64,000 nucleotides of DNA from NCBI RefSeq assembly GCF_024707485.1, contig NZ_CP102602.1, forward strand, positions 310,001 through 374,000. The letters run 5' to 3'. The position numbers and the translations under genes were made by a program. This DNA comes from Thermococcus thermotolerans (lineage in GTDB: Archaea; Methanobacteriota_B; Thermococci; Thermococcales; Thermococcaceae). Of this stretch, positions 23,739 through 32,412 are shown piece by piece (position 1 is the stretch's first letter; the number at the start of each line of letters is the position of its first letter). The notes below the pieces were generated by a model. The model ran no database searches. It was not told where the DNA came from and saw nothing but the letters and a program-made list of their open reading frames with translations.

Positions 23739-24668
23739 ATGACACACCACTACGGCTATGTTGCGGCCATAACAGCGGCGCTCCTCTTTGGAATAAGCTC
23801 CACTTTAAACAAACTTGCCCTCAGAGACGTTGCCCCACTGGTTGTTGCCGGAAGTATATACCTCACCGCCGGAGTGGTGCTGATGTTTATCCGCTACACC
23901 CGCTTTGGAAGGAAACTCCTCAGCAGGCTTGAATTCAAAGTTAAACCCCAGGATTCTTTCTCGATGCGTGATGTAGTCGTTTTGGTTTTAGTTATACTGT
24001 TCGGTTCATTCTTGGCGCCTCTTTTGTTCATGTCTGGCCTCGACCTAACCACCGCGGTAAATGCCTCTCTCCTGCTCAACACGGAGACCCTGTTTACTGT
24101 GTTGATAGCCCTTATTGTCTTTAAGGAACGGGCATCAAAAATGAGCATGGCGGGCATTTTGCTGATACTCCTTGGAGCTGTGGTGGTATCGACTGAGAAC
24201 CTAGGAAGTATCGAGCTGAGCAGAGGAATTGTGGGAAACATCATGATAATCCTTGCCGGCCTCTGCTGGGCTCTCGACAACAACCTGAGCAGGTTTTTGA
24301 GTCTAAAGCGTGACCTGCTTCTCGTGACGTCTCTTAAAGCCCTGATCGGTGGGAGTGCCCTCCTCTCGCTTTCCGCGCTCCTTGGAGTTTCCCTCAATAT
24401 TCCAGCCAAAAGCCTGCCCTACATCCTAACGGTCGGCTCGCTCAGCATCGGATTTTCCCTCGTCCTCTACCTCTTCGCGCTCAGGGAAATTGGCGCCATG
24501 AGAACCGGGGCGATTTTCTCCACATCGACTTTGATAGGGGCGTTCGTCGCGTTTTTGGTTCTGGGTGAGAGCTTCACCCCAACGAAGGCATTCTTCGGAG
24601 TTCTCATGCTCTTCGGCGTCTACCTGCTCTCCGCTGAATCTCCCACAGAAGGCTCTTATACCCGCTGA
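23739..24668 (+). CDS. EamA/DMT superfamily transporter
   Basis: A 309-residue ten-helix protein made of two repeated five-helix EamA units, as in drug/metabolite transporters (RhaT/YdcZ type). The first unit starts at GYVAAITAALLFGISSTLNK and the second at GNIMIILAGLCWALDNNLSR. Both end in the characteristic helix with a conserved Glu (VFKERASKMSMAG and VLGESFTPTKAFFG). Cargo unknown. Start chosen by the TATA spacing; the frame extends to 23697 but with no ribosome site there. Confidence 0.85.
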   Translation: MTHHYGYVAAITAALLFGISSTLNKLALRDVAPLVVAGSIYLTAGVVLMFIRYTRFGRKLLSRLEFKVKPQDSFSMRDVVVLVLVILFGSFLAPLLFMSGLDLTTAVNASLLLNTETLFTVLIALIVFKERASKMSMAGILLILLGAVVVSTENLGSIELSRGIVGNIMIILAGLCWALDNNLSRFLSLKRDLLLVTSLKALIGGSALLSLSALLGVSLNIPAKSLPYILTVGSLSIGFSLVLYLFALREIGAMRTGAIFSTSTLIGAFVAFLVLGESFTPTKAFFGVLMLFGVYLLSAESPTEGSYTR

Positions 24669-24692
24669 TATTAGACATGTTGAGGAATATCA

Positions 24693-25670
24693 ATGATAGG
24701 AACGAAGGGAAGGATTCTCGCCCTCATAGTGCTGGCGGCCCTTCTTGCCGGCTCCCTTGCGTATCTGCGAATCCGGAAAACGGAGCGCATGTATCCCGGT
24801 GATCTCAGGGGGGAGATAGTCGTTGGAGGACTGGAGAGGACCTACATAGTCCATTTTCCTCCGAACTTTTCGAAGGACGAGCACCTGCCCCTTCTGATAG
24901 CCCTCCACGGCGGCGGTGAGACGGGGTTTGACATGGAGCGCCTTACAGGGGGCGGCCTCAACACCCTGGCCGAGAGGGAACGCTTCATCGTGGTCTATCC
25001 TGACGGCGTAGAGAGGCACTGGAACGACGGCCGCAACCTATCGCGCTACCGGGCTCAAAGGGAGAACATAGACGACGTTGCGTTCATATCGGCGCTCATC
25101 GACCTGTTTGTGAGGGAATACGGCGTGAACGGGAGCCGGGTTTACGTCACCGGAATGTCGAACGGCGGGCTGATGGCCTACAGGCTGGCCTGCGAGATTC
25201 CCGAGAGGCTGGCGGCGGTGGCGGTCGTCGGTGTTTCCATGTCGGAGAACCTGTACGGCAACTATTCCTCCAAGTTTCCCCTTCTCATCCTGATAATCCT
25301 TGGAACGGACGACCCGTTGGTTCCGTGGAACGGCGGCGAGCTCCACTTCGGGCCGATTAAGTTTGGGCGGGTAGTTTCCATCGAGAATACCGTTGAGTAC
25401 TGGGCGGCCAGGAACGACTGCACCGTAAGGCGGGGGAGAGAATACCTTCCGGACGCCGATCCTGAGGACGGAACACGGGTTTGGATTGAAAGGTACTCGA
25501 ACTGCAGCGATGGGGCTGAGGTCGTCCTATATGGCATCGAAGGCGGTGGCCATACGTGGCCGGGCGGCTATCAGTACCTCCCTCAGGGTATTATTGGAAA
25601 GACGAGCAGGGACATAGACGCCAACGAGGTCATCTGGGAGTTCCTCAGTTCCCATTCGAGAAGCGGTTGA
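24693..25670 (+). CDS. Membrane-anchored polyhydroxybutyrate depolymerase-like esterase
   Basis: A 325-residue alpha/beta hydrolase with an N-terminal signal anchor (residues 8-26) that places it outside the cell. The oxyanion region is LLIALHGGGETGFDME, the nucleophile Ser156 lies in VYVTGMSNGGLMAYRL, the acid is probably in LGTDDPLVPWNGG and the histidine in EGGGHTWPGGYQY. These match the LpqC/poly(3-hydroxybutyrate) depolymerase-like family. Substrate could be a polyester, feruloyl-type ester or acetylated sugar. Confidence 0.86.
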   Translation: MIGTKGRILALIVLAALLAGSLAYLRIRKTERMYPGDLRGEIVVGGLERTYIVHFPPNFSKDEHLPLLIALHGGGETGFDMERLTGGGLNTLAERERFIVVYPDGVERHWNDGRNLSRYRAQRENIDDVAFISALIDLFVREYGVNGSRVYVTGMSNGGLMAYRLACEIPERLAAVAVVGVSMSENLYGNYSSKFPLLILIILGTDDPLVPWNGGELHFGPIKFGRVVSIENTVEYWAARNDCTVRRGREYLPDADPEDGTRVWIERYSNCSDGAEVVLYGIEGGGHTWPGGYQYLPQGIIGKTSRDIDANEVIWEFLSSHSRSG

Positions 25671-25742
25671 GTTCCCAAAAGGTTATACGGCCTTGTTCTA
25701 CATTCTTAGTGTACAGGCGTGCTTCGCCGAGGAGGTCTTGCC

Positions 25743-26219
25743 ATGCCACCCCTTCCACCGCCGATAAGGGGGAAATCCGACGCCTGGAAGGAACTCGCCC
25801 CGGAAACGGCTGAAAAGGCCATAGAGACCGTAAAAAACACCCTGCCTTTCCTTACCGCGGGAACGCCAATAGTCCACCGCGCACCCCATGGAGCCCACGT
25901 TGATGTGCCCGTGATGTATCTGGGCTTCGCAATAGACAGGTTTCACTACAACCCCGAAACTGGAAATCCCCTGCCCAAGGGACTGCCCGGAGCGTACTCT
26001 GGTGAAATCGATCCGGCTGAAGTAAAGGATAAAGCTGGGGAAATCCTCGGAGAGCTCCGCGTTCTTGGAGCTGCAGAGTTTCGCGAGCCGGAGAACTGCT
26101 GGGTCGTTCCGGTGGCGTGGAGAAGTTTCATAGTCCTCCACGTCCGCGTCTCTGCGGATGGAAAGGAGCTCGTTCCAGATTACGCCCTTACAGAGGAGGT
26201 TAGGAGACACGGCATCTGA
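25743..26219 (+). CDS. Conserved-type protein of unknown function
   Basis: A 158-residue protein that I cannot place in a family. Visible: an N-terminal proline-rich stretch (MPPLPPPIRGKSDAWKE), HGAHVDVPVMYLGFAIDRFH, and C-terminal strands with NCWVVPVAWRSFIVLHVRVS. No signal or membrane segment. GGAGGT lies 6 bases before ATG 25743 and a TATA-like GGTTATACGG at 25681. It overlaps the following permease frame by up to 62 bases, which suggests cotranscription. Confidence 0.6.
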   Translation: MPPLPPPIRGKSDAWKELAPETAEKAIETVKNTLPFLTAGTPIVHRAPHGAHVDVPVMYLGFAIDRFHYNPETGNPLPKGLPGAYSGEIDPAEVKDKAGEILGELRVLGAAEFREPENCWVVPVAWRSFIVLHVRVSADGKELVPDYALTEEVRRHGI

Positions 26220-27294
26220 GAGGCTGAAAAGCTTCGCAAGGCGTGAGTGGTTCCTTACGGCCCTAATAGTCCTTTACTTAGTCCTGCTTATCAACGACCG
26301 CACCCTGCTCATTAGAACTTCCTCCCTTGTCGACTGGGAAAGCCTGGCCTTGATAACGTCCCTCGTACTGGTCTCAAAGGGTCTTGAGCTGTCCGGAGCC
26401 TTCACCCGACTGTCCATTAGACTGATATCACTCTCCGAAGGCTCCGAGCGGAAACTGATGCTTCTCCTTGTCCTCACCATAGCCCTCTCCTCCGCAGTGA
26501 TAATGAATGACACTGCAATGCTGGTCTTCATTCCATTGGTCGTCATTACCGCCCGGCTCTCCGGGATAAACACCGCCCGTGCAGTTACGCTATCGGCCAT
26601 AGCGGCCAACATCGGTTCCGCACTGACGCCGATCGGCAACCCTCAGAACATCATAATCTGGAATGCCTACGGACTTTCCTTCGTGGGGTTCGTGACCTCA
26701 ATGCTCCCCTTCGTCCTCCTCTGGCTCGTTATCCTCCTGCTCTTTACCCGAACCATACAGAGAAAACGGCTTTCCGCGGGGGGACTGCCTCCTCTGGCCA
26801 TCAGAAAGAGACTCCTCATTTCCTCGGCCTTTCTGCTGGTGGTTGACGTCGCATTGGCGGAAACCGGGAATTCGCTCTGGACGCTCCCCCTGACGCTGGC
26901 CGTTCTTCTCGCCCTCGGGAGGGAGGCTCTGCTCGGCTTTGACTGGGCGCTGATTCTGACCTTCGCCTTCATTTTTGCTGACTTCGGAGAGGTCGCACGT
27001 TTGATCTCTGGGTACTCAGTCCCCTCGGAGGGATTGGCGCTGTTCCTCGCCTCTGCCGGCTTGAGCCAGCTCATCAGCAATGTTCCAGCGACTGTGGTTT
27101 TCCTCGGCTCAAAACCGGAGTGGCTTCCCCTTGCACTCGGTGTGAACCTCGGGGGCACCGGGATAATAACCGGCTCCCTCGCGAACCTCATAGCCCTCCG
27201 CATCTCGGGGATTGGTATAAGGGACTTTCACAGGTATTCGATTCCGTATTTTCTGGCCGCATTGGGGATTTCGGTTTTGGTACTCCTGCTCTGA
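26158..27294 (+). CDS. Anion/Na+:H+ permease, ArsB/NhaD (ion transporter) superfamily
   Basis: Up to 378 residues with about ten helices, of the ion transporter superfamily that includes ArsB, NhaD and SLC13. Hallmarks: LALITSLVLVSKGLELSGAF, SAVIMNDTAMLVFIPLVV, NIGSALTPIGNPQNIIIWNA and, in the second half, SQLISNVPATVVFLGS and VNLGGTGIITGSLANLIAL (the paired N-P and T-G-S-x-A-N motifs). Cargo may be anions, arsenite or Na+/H+. The start is unclear. ATG 26158 has no ribosome site and lies within the previous gene. A GGAGGTTAGGAG follows at about 26195 without a normal start codon in frame, so the first 25 residues are doubtful. Confidence 0.82.
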   Translation: MERSSFQITPLQRRLGDTASERLKSFARREWFLTALIVLYLVLLINDRTLLIRTSSLVDWESLALITSLVLVSKGLELSGAFTRLSIRLISLSEGSERKLMLLLVLTIALSSAVIMNDTAMLVFIPLVVITARLSGINTARAVTLSAIAANIGSALTPIGNPQNIIIWNAYGLSFVGFVTSMLPFVLLWLVILLLFTRTIQRKRLSAGGLPPLAIRKRLLISSAFLLVVDVALAETGNSLWTLPLTLAVLLALGREALLGFDWALILTFAFIFADFGEVARLISGYSVPSEGLALFLASAGLSQLISNVPATVVFLGSKPEWLPLALGVNLGGTGIITGSLANLIALRISGIGIRDFHRYSIPYFLAALGISVLVLLL

Positions 27295-27322
27295 TTTTTC
27301 GGCCGGTTTCGAAATGGCAAAG

Positions 27323-27354
27323 TTTATAAAACATTTGCACAACTGCTCAAATGT
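27323..27354 (+). promoter_or_regulatory. TATA box and ArsR/SmtB-type operator of the metal-ATPase operon
   Basis: TTTATAAAA (27323-27331) is followed at once by an inverted repeat at 27331-27354: arms ACATTTGCACAA and CTGCTCAAATGT. Each half reads ACATTTG-n2-CA in its own direction. SmtB/ArsR regulators bind such paired 12-base sites. The repeat covers the expected transcript start, so binding of the CadC-like protein 15 bases downstream would block its own operon until metal arrives. Confidence 0.7.
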
Positions 27355-27368
27355 AGAGGTGTGGAAAA

Positions 27369-27725
27369 ATGACTGAAGTGTGTAAGGTGTACGAGGAACA
27401 CCTGGATAAAATCCTGGAGGCCCAGGCAAAGCTACCGGAGGATGAGGCCGTGTTGGAAGTAGCGGACTTTTTCGATGCCCTCGGGAATCCCACGAGACTT
27501 AAGATCCTGCTCGCGCTAATGGAAGCCGGAGAGCTCTGCACCTGCGACCTTTCGGCGATAACCAAGCTCTCCGTCTCGGCAATATCGCACCAGCTCAGGA
27601 TTCTCAAGGACAGGAAGATCGTAACTTACCGCAAGGACGGCAAGAACGTGTTCTACCGTCTCGACGACGAGCACATCAGGGAGATTCTGAGGATAGCGCT
27701 TGATCACCTTTCGGAGGTGAAGTAA
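27369..27725 (+). CDS. ArsR/SmtB-family metal-sensing repressor (CadC-like)
   Basis: A 118-residue winged-helix repressor. The recognition region is LSVSAISHQLRILKDRKIVT, preceded by the metal box GELCTCDLSAIT (C-x-C-D as in CadC/ArsR alpha-3N-type sensors), and YRKDGKNVFYRLDDEH is the wing. An additional Cys5 near the N-terminus could join the site, as in CadC. Expected ligands are Cd, Pb or Zn, or As. It leads the operon and its stop overlaps the ATPase start (TAATG). The upstream inverted repeat is its likely own operator. Confidence 0.92.
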   Translation: MTEVCKVYEEHLDKILEAQAKLPEDEAVLEVADFFDALGNPTRLKILLALMEAGELCTCDLSAITKLSVSAISHQLRILKDRKIVTYRKDGKNVFYRLDDEHIREILRIALDHLSEVK

Positions 27726-29812
27726 TGCCGACCAAACTCAAGCTTGAAGGACTCGACTGCGCAAGCTGTGCATACGAGATAGAGGAGGCCCTGAAGAAAG
27801 AGGGCTTTGAGTTTGCGCTGGTCAACTTTGCCACCAAGGAGGCCATCGTAGAGGGTGACGTTGAGAAGGCCAAGGAGATCATCAAGAAGGTCGAGCCGGA
27901 CGTTGAGGTCATAGAGGCTGACGAGCACGGTCATGAGCACGACCACAGACACGGCCATGACCACGGAGGGGGGAACTTCAGAAAAACAGTGTACCAGATC
28001 GGGGGTTCCCTGGCCCTGTTTGCAATAGGAATAGTAATGCGCTACTACTATGGCATAGACGACGCTTTTGTCTTCGGCATCTTCCTTGCCAGCTACCTCA
28101 TATCCGGCTGGAGGGTTTTAAGGAGCGCCGTCGTCAACTCCATCCACGGCAACGTCTTTGACGAGAACTTCCTCATCGCGATAGCCACCATAGGCGCCTT
28201 CCTAATCAGGGAGTACCCGGAAGGAGTGGCTGTAATGCTCTTCTACGTCGTGGGAGAGTTCTTCCAGGACCTGGCCGTGGACAGGTCAAGGCGCTCCATA
28301 AGGGCACTGCTTGCTCTCAAGGCAGAGTATGCGAACCTGCTTAGAGGCGGGGAAATCATCAAAGTAAAGCCAGAGGAGCTGAAGGTCGGGGACGTTATCA
28401 TCATCAAGCCCGGTGAGAGGGTCCCCGTCGACGGAGTCGTGATCGAGGGTGAATCAACCGTCGACACCTCCGCTTTAACGGGGGAGAGCGTTCCCAGGAC
28501 AGTGAAGGAAGGTGAGGAAATCCTATCGGGTATGGTCAACCTATCGGGCGTCCTCAAAGTTCAGGTGACCAAGGAGCTCAGTGAGTCCACGATATCAAGG
28601 ATTCTGGAGCTCGTCGAGAACGCAAGTGCGAGAAAAGCCAAGACCGAGAAGTTCATAACGCGCTTTGCCCACTACTATACGCCAGCCGTCGTCGGCATAG
28701 CGGGGCTCATAGCCATAGTTCCGCCGCTTATCACCGGAGACCCATTCACCCCGTGGATCTACAGGGCGCTGGTGGTGCTTGTCATCTCGTGCCCGTGTGC
28801 GCTTGTCCTGTCCATCCCGCTCGGCTACTTTGGAGGGATAGGTAGATCCGCCAGAGAGGGCATACTCGTCAAGGGCTCCAACTACCTCGATGCCCTTAAG
28901 GAGGCAACGGTGGTGGCCTTTGACAAGACCGGAACGCTGACCAAGGGGGTCTTCAAGGTCACCAAAGTGGAAACGAGGAACGGCTTCAGCGAGGAAGAAA
29001 TCATCAGGTTCGCGGCCTTAGCAGAGGCCCACTCGAACCACCCGATTGCCAAGGCGATACGTGAAGCTTACGGTGAGGAAATCAACGAGGCGGAGATAGT
29101 CGAGTACGAGGAAATAGCCGGCCACGGTGTCAGGGCGAAGATAGACGGTGTCGAGGTCATGGTAGGAAACGACAGGCTCCTCCACAGGTTCAATGTCGAG
29201 CACGACACGTGCAGGGTTAAGGGGACGGTTGCCCACGTCGTCATCAACGGGAAGTACGCCGGCTACATAATAATCTCGGACGAGATAAAGGATGACGCCC
29301 CGCTCGCTGTGAAGGAGCTGAAGCGCCTCGGGATCAAGAAGGTCGTCATGGTCACTGGGGACAACAGAGAGGTTGCCGAGGAGATAGCGAGGCAGATAGG
29401 TCTCGACGGCTTCTATGCTGAACTGTTGCCGGAGGACAAGGTAAAGGTAATAGAGGAGCTTGAGAAAGAAGCGAGGGGGAAGGTCGTCTTCGTCGGCGAC
29501 GGCATAAATGACGCCCCAGTCTTGGCCAGGGCGGACGTTGGCGTTGCGATGGGTGCTTTGGGCAGCGATGCGGCAATAGAGACTGCAGATGTCGTTATAA
29601 TGGACGACAAGCCGTCCAAGCTGCCGAGGGGCATCAGGATAGCCAGGAAGACGCAGAGGATAGTGTGGCAGAACATAATCTTTGCCCTAGCGGTTAAACT
29701 GTCCTTCATAGGCCTCGGAATCCTCGGAGAGGCGACGATGTGGGAGGCGGTCTTCGCGGACGTCGGCGTCGCCCTCATAGCGGTCTTCAACGCGATGAGG
29801 ATTCTGAGGTGA
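27725..29812 (+). CDS. P1B-type Zn/Cd/Pb-exporting ATPase
   Basis: A 695-residue metal pump that exports divalent soft metals with ATP. Order: N-terminal HMA domain with GLDCASCAYEIEE, a His-rich linker (HGHEHDHRHGHDHGG), eight membrane helices with the CPC metal site SCPCALVLSIPLGY, actuator loop (DTSALTGESVPR), phosphorylation motif FDKTGTLTKG, HP locus motif (HSNHPIAKAI) and GDGINDAPVLARADVGVAMG. CPC with the neighbouring CadC-like repressor supports Cd/Zn/Pb export. It is translationally coupled to the repressor. Confidence 0.94.
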   Translation: MPTKLKLEGLDCASCAYEIEEALKKEGFEFALVNFATKEAIVEGDVEKAKEIIKKVEPDVEVIEADEHGHEHDHRHGHDHGGGNFRKTVYQIGGSLALFAIGIVMRYYYGIDDAFVFGIFLASYLISGWRVLRSAVVNSIHGNVFDENFLIAIATIGAFLIREYPEGVAVMLFYVVGEFFQDLAVDRSRRSIRALLALKAEYANLLRGGEIIKVKPEELKVGDVIIIKPGERVPVDGVVIEGESTVDTSALTGESVPRTVKEGEEILSGMVNLSGVLKVQVTKELSESTISRILELVENASARKAKTEKFITRFAHYYTPAVVGIAGLIAIVPPLITGDPFTPWIYRALVVLVISCPCALVLSIPLGYFGGIGRSAREGILVKGSNYLDALKEATVVAFDKTGTLTKGVFKVTKVETRNGFSEEEIIRFAALAEAHSNHPIAKAIREAYGEEINEAEIVEYEEIAGHGVRAKIDGVEVMVGNDRLLHRFNVEHDTCRVKGTVAHVVINGKYAGYIIISDEIKDDAPLAVKELKRLGIKKVVMVTGDNREVAEEIARQIGLDGFYAELLPEDKVKVIEELEKEARGKVVFVGDGINDAPVLARADVGVAMGALGSDAAIETADVVIMDDKPSKLPRGIRIARKTQRIVWQNIIFALAVKLSFIGLGILGEATMWEAVFADVGVALIAVFNAMRILR

Positions 29813-29864
29813 TCTTACATTATTTTTATTTAGCATATCCTGGTAGAGTACCCCACTGGCCATG

Positions 29865-29882
29865 AATTAGGCTCGTCTAAAA
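29865..29882 (+). promoter_or_regulatory. Candidate iron-responsive operator before feoB
   Basis: AATTAGGCTCGTCTAAAA; the reverse complement TTTTAGACGAGCCTAATT matches the FTR1 box (TTTTAGATTGGCCTAAAA) at TTTTAGA and GCCTAA. It lies 22 bases before the feoB start and downstream of a TATA-like TATTTTTATTTA at 29821-29832. The same box before two unrelated iron-uptake genes is what a shared DtxR-type iron repressor would need. Confidence 0.6.
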
Positions 29883-29903
29883 AATAACGGGAGGGTGAAT
29901 GAG

Positions 29904-31904
29904 TTGAGGTTCCACTTATTAATTGGGAAGGGTGGTAAGAAGGGCCAAAAAGAAACCTCTGGATCGTCGTGCTCATGTCACGGGGACGTTAGGGAGGACA
30001 TCAGCCGGCTTCCGACTATTGCCTTGGTTGGCAACCCTAACGTGGGAAAGAGCGTCTTATTCAATGCACTGACGGGCAAGTACGTAACGGTCTCAAATTA
30101 CCCTGGAACTACCGTCGATATATCCACTGGGCGGACGACCATAGAGGGAAAGGAGTTCGGTGTGATAGACACTCCTGGGATGTATTCCCTTCTGCTGCCA
30201 ATAACTGAAGAGGAAGAGATTTCAAGAAAAATACTGCTGGAGGCGCGGCCAGACATAGTGGTTCACGTTGTTGATGCCAAGAACCTTGAGAGGATGCTTC
30301 CGCTTACACTCCAGCTGATGGAGGCCGAGCTGAACGTTATCCTGGTGCTCAACCTGATGGACGAGGCAAAGAGGTACGGGGTCTCAATAGATATCGAGAA
30401 ACTCTCAAGGATACTTGGAATACCGGTAATAGGCACGGTGGCAGTGGAGGGGAAAAACATTGACAAACTCAAAAAAGCGATAGTTAATTACCAGAAAGCT
30501 GGGCCGAGGATCACCATTCTTCAGGATGATGACATTGAAGCTGGAATATCGGAGATTATGGCAATCTATGGGTGCAGCAGGGCGGAGGCTATACTCGCAC
30601 TAATATCTCCCAACAAGTTTGCAAAAATGCCAGTGGCCATGGATGTTGCCGGAAGGCTGTCGTCAAAATATAAAACCCCCATCGAGTACAGGATAGTCTC
30701 AAGGTACTACAAAACGGCGGAGGAAATAGCGAGGGGTGTTATCAAAAAAGAGGAAGTCAAAGGAGCTACTTTTGGTGAGAAGCTCAGCGCCCTTACAATG
30801 AATCCCATAACTGGCCTCCCAGTATTCTTGGTAGTGCTTTATGGGTTTTATCTCTTCGTTGGGGTCTTTGGTGCCCAGATGCTGGTGGACTTTATCGAAG
30901 GAACGATCTTTGAGCAGCATATAAATCCATATGTGAATAGCCTCTTTGAGGCACTGATACCCTGGCTGGTTATCCAGGACCTCTTCGTTCACGAATACGG
31001 GATAATCACCCTTGGAATAAGGTATGCAGTTGCGATCATCCTCCCAATAGTTGGAACGTTCTTCCTGGCCTTTTCGATACTCGAAGACAGCGGCTACCTT
31101 CCCAGACTGGCAATGCTCGTGGACAGGGTATTCAAGAAGATAGGTCTAAATGGAAGGGCAGTGATCCCGATAGTACTTGGATTTGGCTGTGATACAATGG
31201 CGACAATTGTAACGAGAACCCTCGAAACACGCAGAGAGAGGACAATAGCAACGTTCCTTCTGGCCCTGGCCATCCCGTGCTCCGCCCAGCTCGGGGTTAT
31301 CTTGGCCCTGCTGTCTGGCAATCCAAGGGCGCTTGCACTCTGGATACTTGTTGACGCAATGATCCTGCTACTGATCGGCTGGCTGGCGGCAAAAATAATG
31401 CCTGGGGAAAAGCCGCAGTTCTTCATAGAAATTCCTCCTCTGAGGGTTCCCAAGCTATCAAACGTACTCGTAAAGACATGGGCGCGCATGGAATGGTATT
31501 TCAAAGAAGTTCTGCCCATATTTGTACTGGCCAGCGTGATGATATGGCTCGGGAGGATCACTGGACTGTTCGACGCCGTGGTAAACCTGATAAGTTATCC
31601 GGTGACGTGGATAGGTCTGCCAAAGGAGACCTCTGTCGCGTTCCTCTTTGGATTCTTCAGGAGGGACTACGGTGCGGCCGGACTCTACGACCTGGCTGAT
31701 GCCGGTGTGCTCTCGGGGGTACCCTTACTTGTCTCTGCAGTGGTTCTGACGCTCTTTGTCCCGTGCATTGCACAGTTTTCCGTCATGTGGAAGGAGAGGG
31801 GGCCGAAGATGGCGCTGTCTGTACTGGTCTTCAACGTAACATTTGCCTTCACCGTCGGGGCAGTGCTGGCGGCAATATTGAACGCACTGGGGGTGATCCT
31901 GTGA
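29904..31904 (+). CDS. feoB: Ferrous iron transporter FeoB
   Basis: Fe(II) uptake protein with an N-terminal GTPase domain: G1 VGNPNVGKSVLFNALTG, G2 VSNYPGTTVDIS, G3 VIDTPGMYSLL, G4 LNLMDEAK. The C-terminal membrane part has two gate regions, including GFGCDTMATIVTRTLE and FLFGFFRRDYGAAGL. I prefer the TTG at 29904, 5 bases after GGGTGA, over a GTG at 29895 that lies inside that site. A CSCHG cysteine/histidine cluster lies before the GTPase domain. The gene overlaps the next by GTGA, so the FeoB-Cys protein-FeoA unit is coupled. Confidence 0.94.
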   Translation: MRFHLLIGKGGKKGQKETSGSSCSCHGDVREDISRLPTIALVGNPNVGKSVLFNALTGKYVTVSNYPGTTVDISTGRTTIEGKEFGVIDTPGMYSLLLPITEEEEISRKILLEARPDIVVHVVDAKNLERMLPLTLQLMEAELNVILVLNLMDEAKRYGVSIDIEKLSRILGIPVIGTVAVEGKNIDKLKKAIVNYQKAGPRITILQDDDIEAGISEIMAIYGCSRAEAILALISPNKFAKMPVAMDVAGRLSSKYKTPIEYRIVSRYYKTAEEIARGVIKKEEVKGATFGEKLSALTMNPITGLPVFLVVLYGFYLFVGVFGAQMLVDFIEGTIFEQHINPYVNSLFEALIPWLVIQDLFVHEYGIITLGIRYAVAIILPIVGTFFLAFSILEDSGYLPRLAMLVDRVFKKIGLNGRAVIPIVLGFGCDTMATIVTRTLETRRERTIATFLLALAIPCSAQLGVILALLSGNPRALALWILVDAMILLLIGWLAAKIMPGEKPQFFIEIPPLRVPKLSNVLVKTWARMEWYFKEVLPIFVLASVMIWLGRITGLFDAVVNLISYPVTWIGLPKETSVAFLFGFFRRDYGAAGLYDLADAGVLSGVPLLVSAVVLTLFVPCIAQFSVMWKERGPKMALSVLVFNVTFAFTVGAVLAAILNALGVIL

Positions 31905-32098
31905 AGTGCCCCCTCTGCGGTTTTGAATTTAACGAGAACGACGCATCCAAGGCCTGTAGGGGATGCCCCCTTGCCAAGGCATGTAGTCTGGTTAAGTGTC
32001 CGAACTGTGGGTATGAGTTTCCTTCCGAACCGAGAACCCTCAATGCCATGAAAAATATGTGGGGGTGGATTTATGAGAGGATCAGGGTTAAAGAATAG
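31901..32098 (+). CDS. Small zinc-ribbon/rubredoxin-like protein between feoB and feoA
   Basis: A 65-residue protein dominated by three cysteine pairs: VKCPLCGFEFNEND, ACRGCPLAKACSLV and KCPNCGYEFPSEP. The C-terminus ends with a helical NMWGWIYERIRV. Two CPxCG ribbons flank a central C-x-x-C-x-n-C; it should bind zinc or iron. Its GTG overlaps the feoB stop (GTGA) with GGTGAT 3 bases upstream, and its end overlaps feoA by 26 bases. The position implies a role in Feo function, analogous to FeoC in bacteria but not homologous as far as I can see. Confidence 0.82.
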   Translation: MKCPLCGFEFNENDASKACRGCPLAKACSLVKCPNCGYEFPSEPRTLNAMKNMWGWIYERIRVKE

Positions 32099-32318
32099 CA
32101 TCCCATTAACGCGGGCAAGAGCAAAGATGCTGGAAATAGTACACGTTGCCCAGGAGGACATAAGAACACTGCAAAAGCTGATGGCAGTGGGAATTCTCCC
32201 CGGAAGAAAAGTTGAGGTTGTCCACAGGTATCCCTCCTATGTAGTGAGGGTCGGCAATACAACCGTTGCCCTCGGAGAGGAAATAGCCGAAAAGATATAT
32301 GTGAACGAGCAGTTTTAG
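32073..32318 (+). CDS. feoA: FeoA-type SH3-like domain protein
   Basis: An 81-residue FeoA domain, the cytoplasmic partner of FeoB. The core is visible as LQKLMAVGILPGRKVEVVHR, then YVVRVGNTTVALGEEIAEKI. FeoA binds or tunes FeoB, but its exact action is unsettled. GGGGGTGG precedes ATG 32073. It is the last gene of the feo operon. Confidence 0.88.
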   Translation: MRGSGLKNSIPLTRARAKMLEIVHVAQEDIRTLQKLMAVGILPGRKVEVVHRYPSYVVRVGNTTVALGEEIAEKIYVNEQF

Positions 32319-32412
32319 CCAAACTCTTTAAATTTTTAAATCTCAATGGTATAAGGATATCCCATAAATAAAAATTGCAATAAGAGGGTTAAAAATTAAA
32401 AGACGCCGGTGG

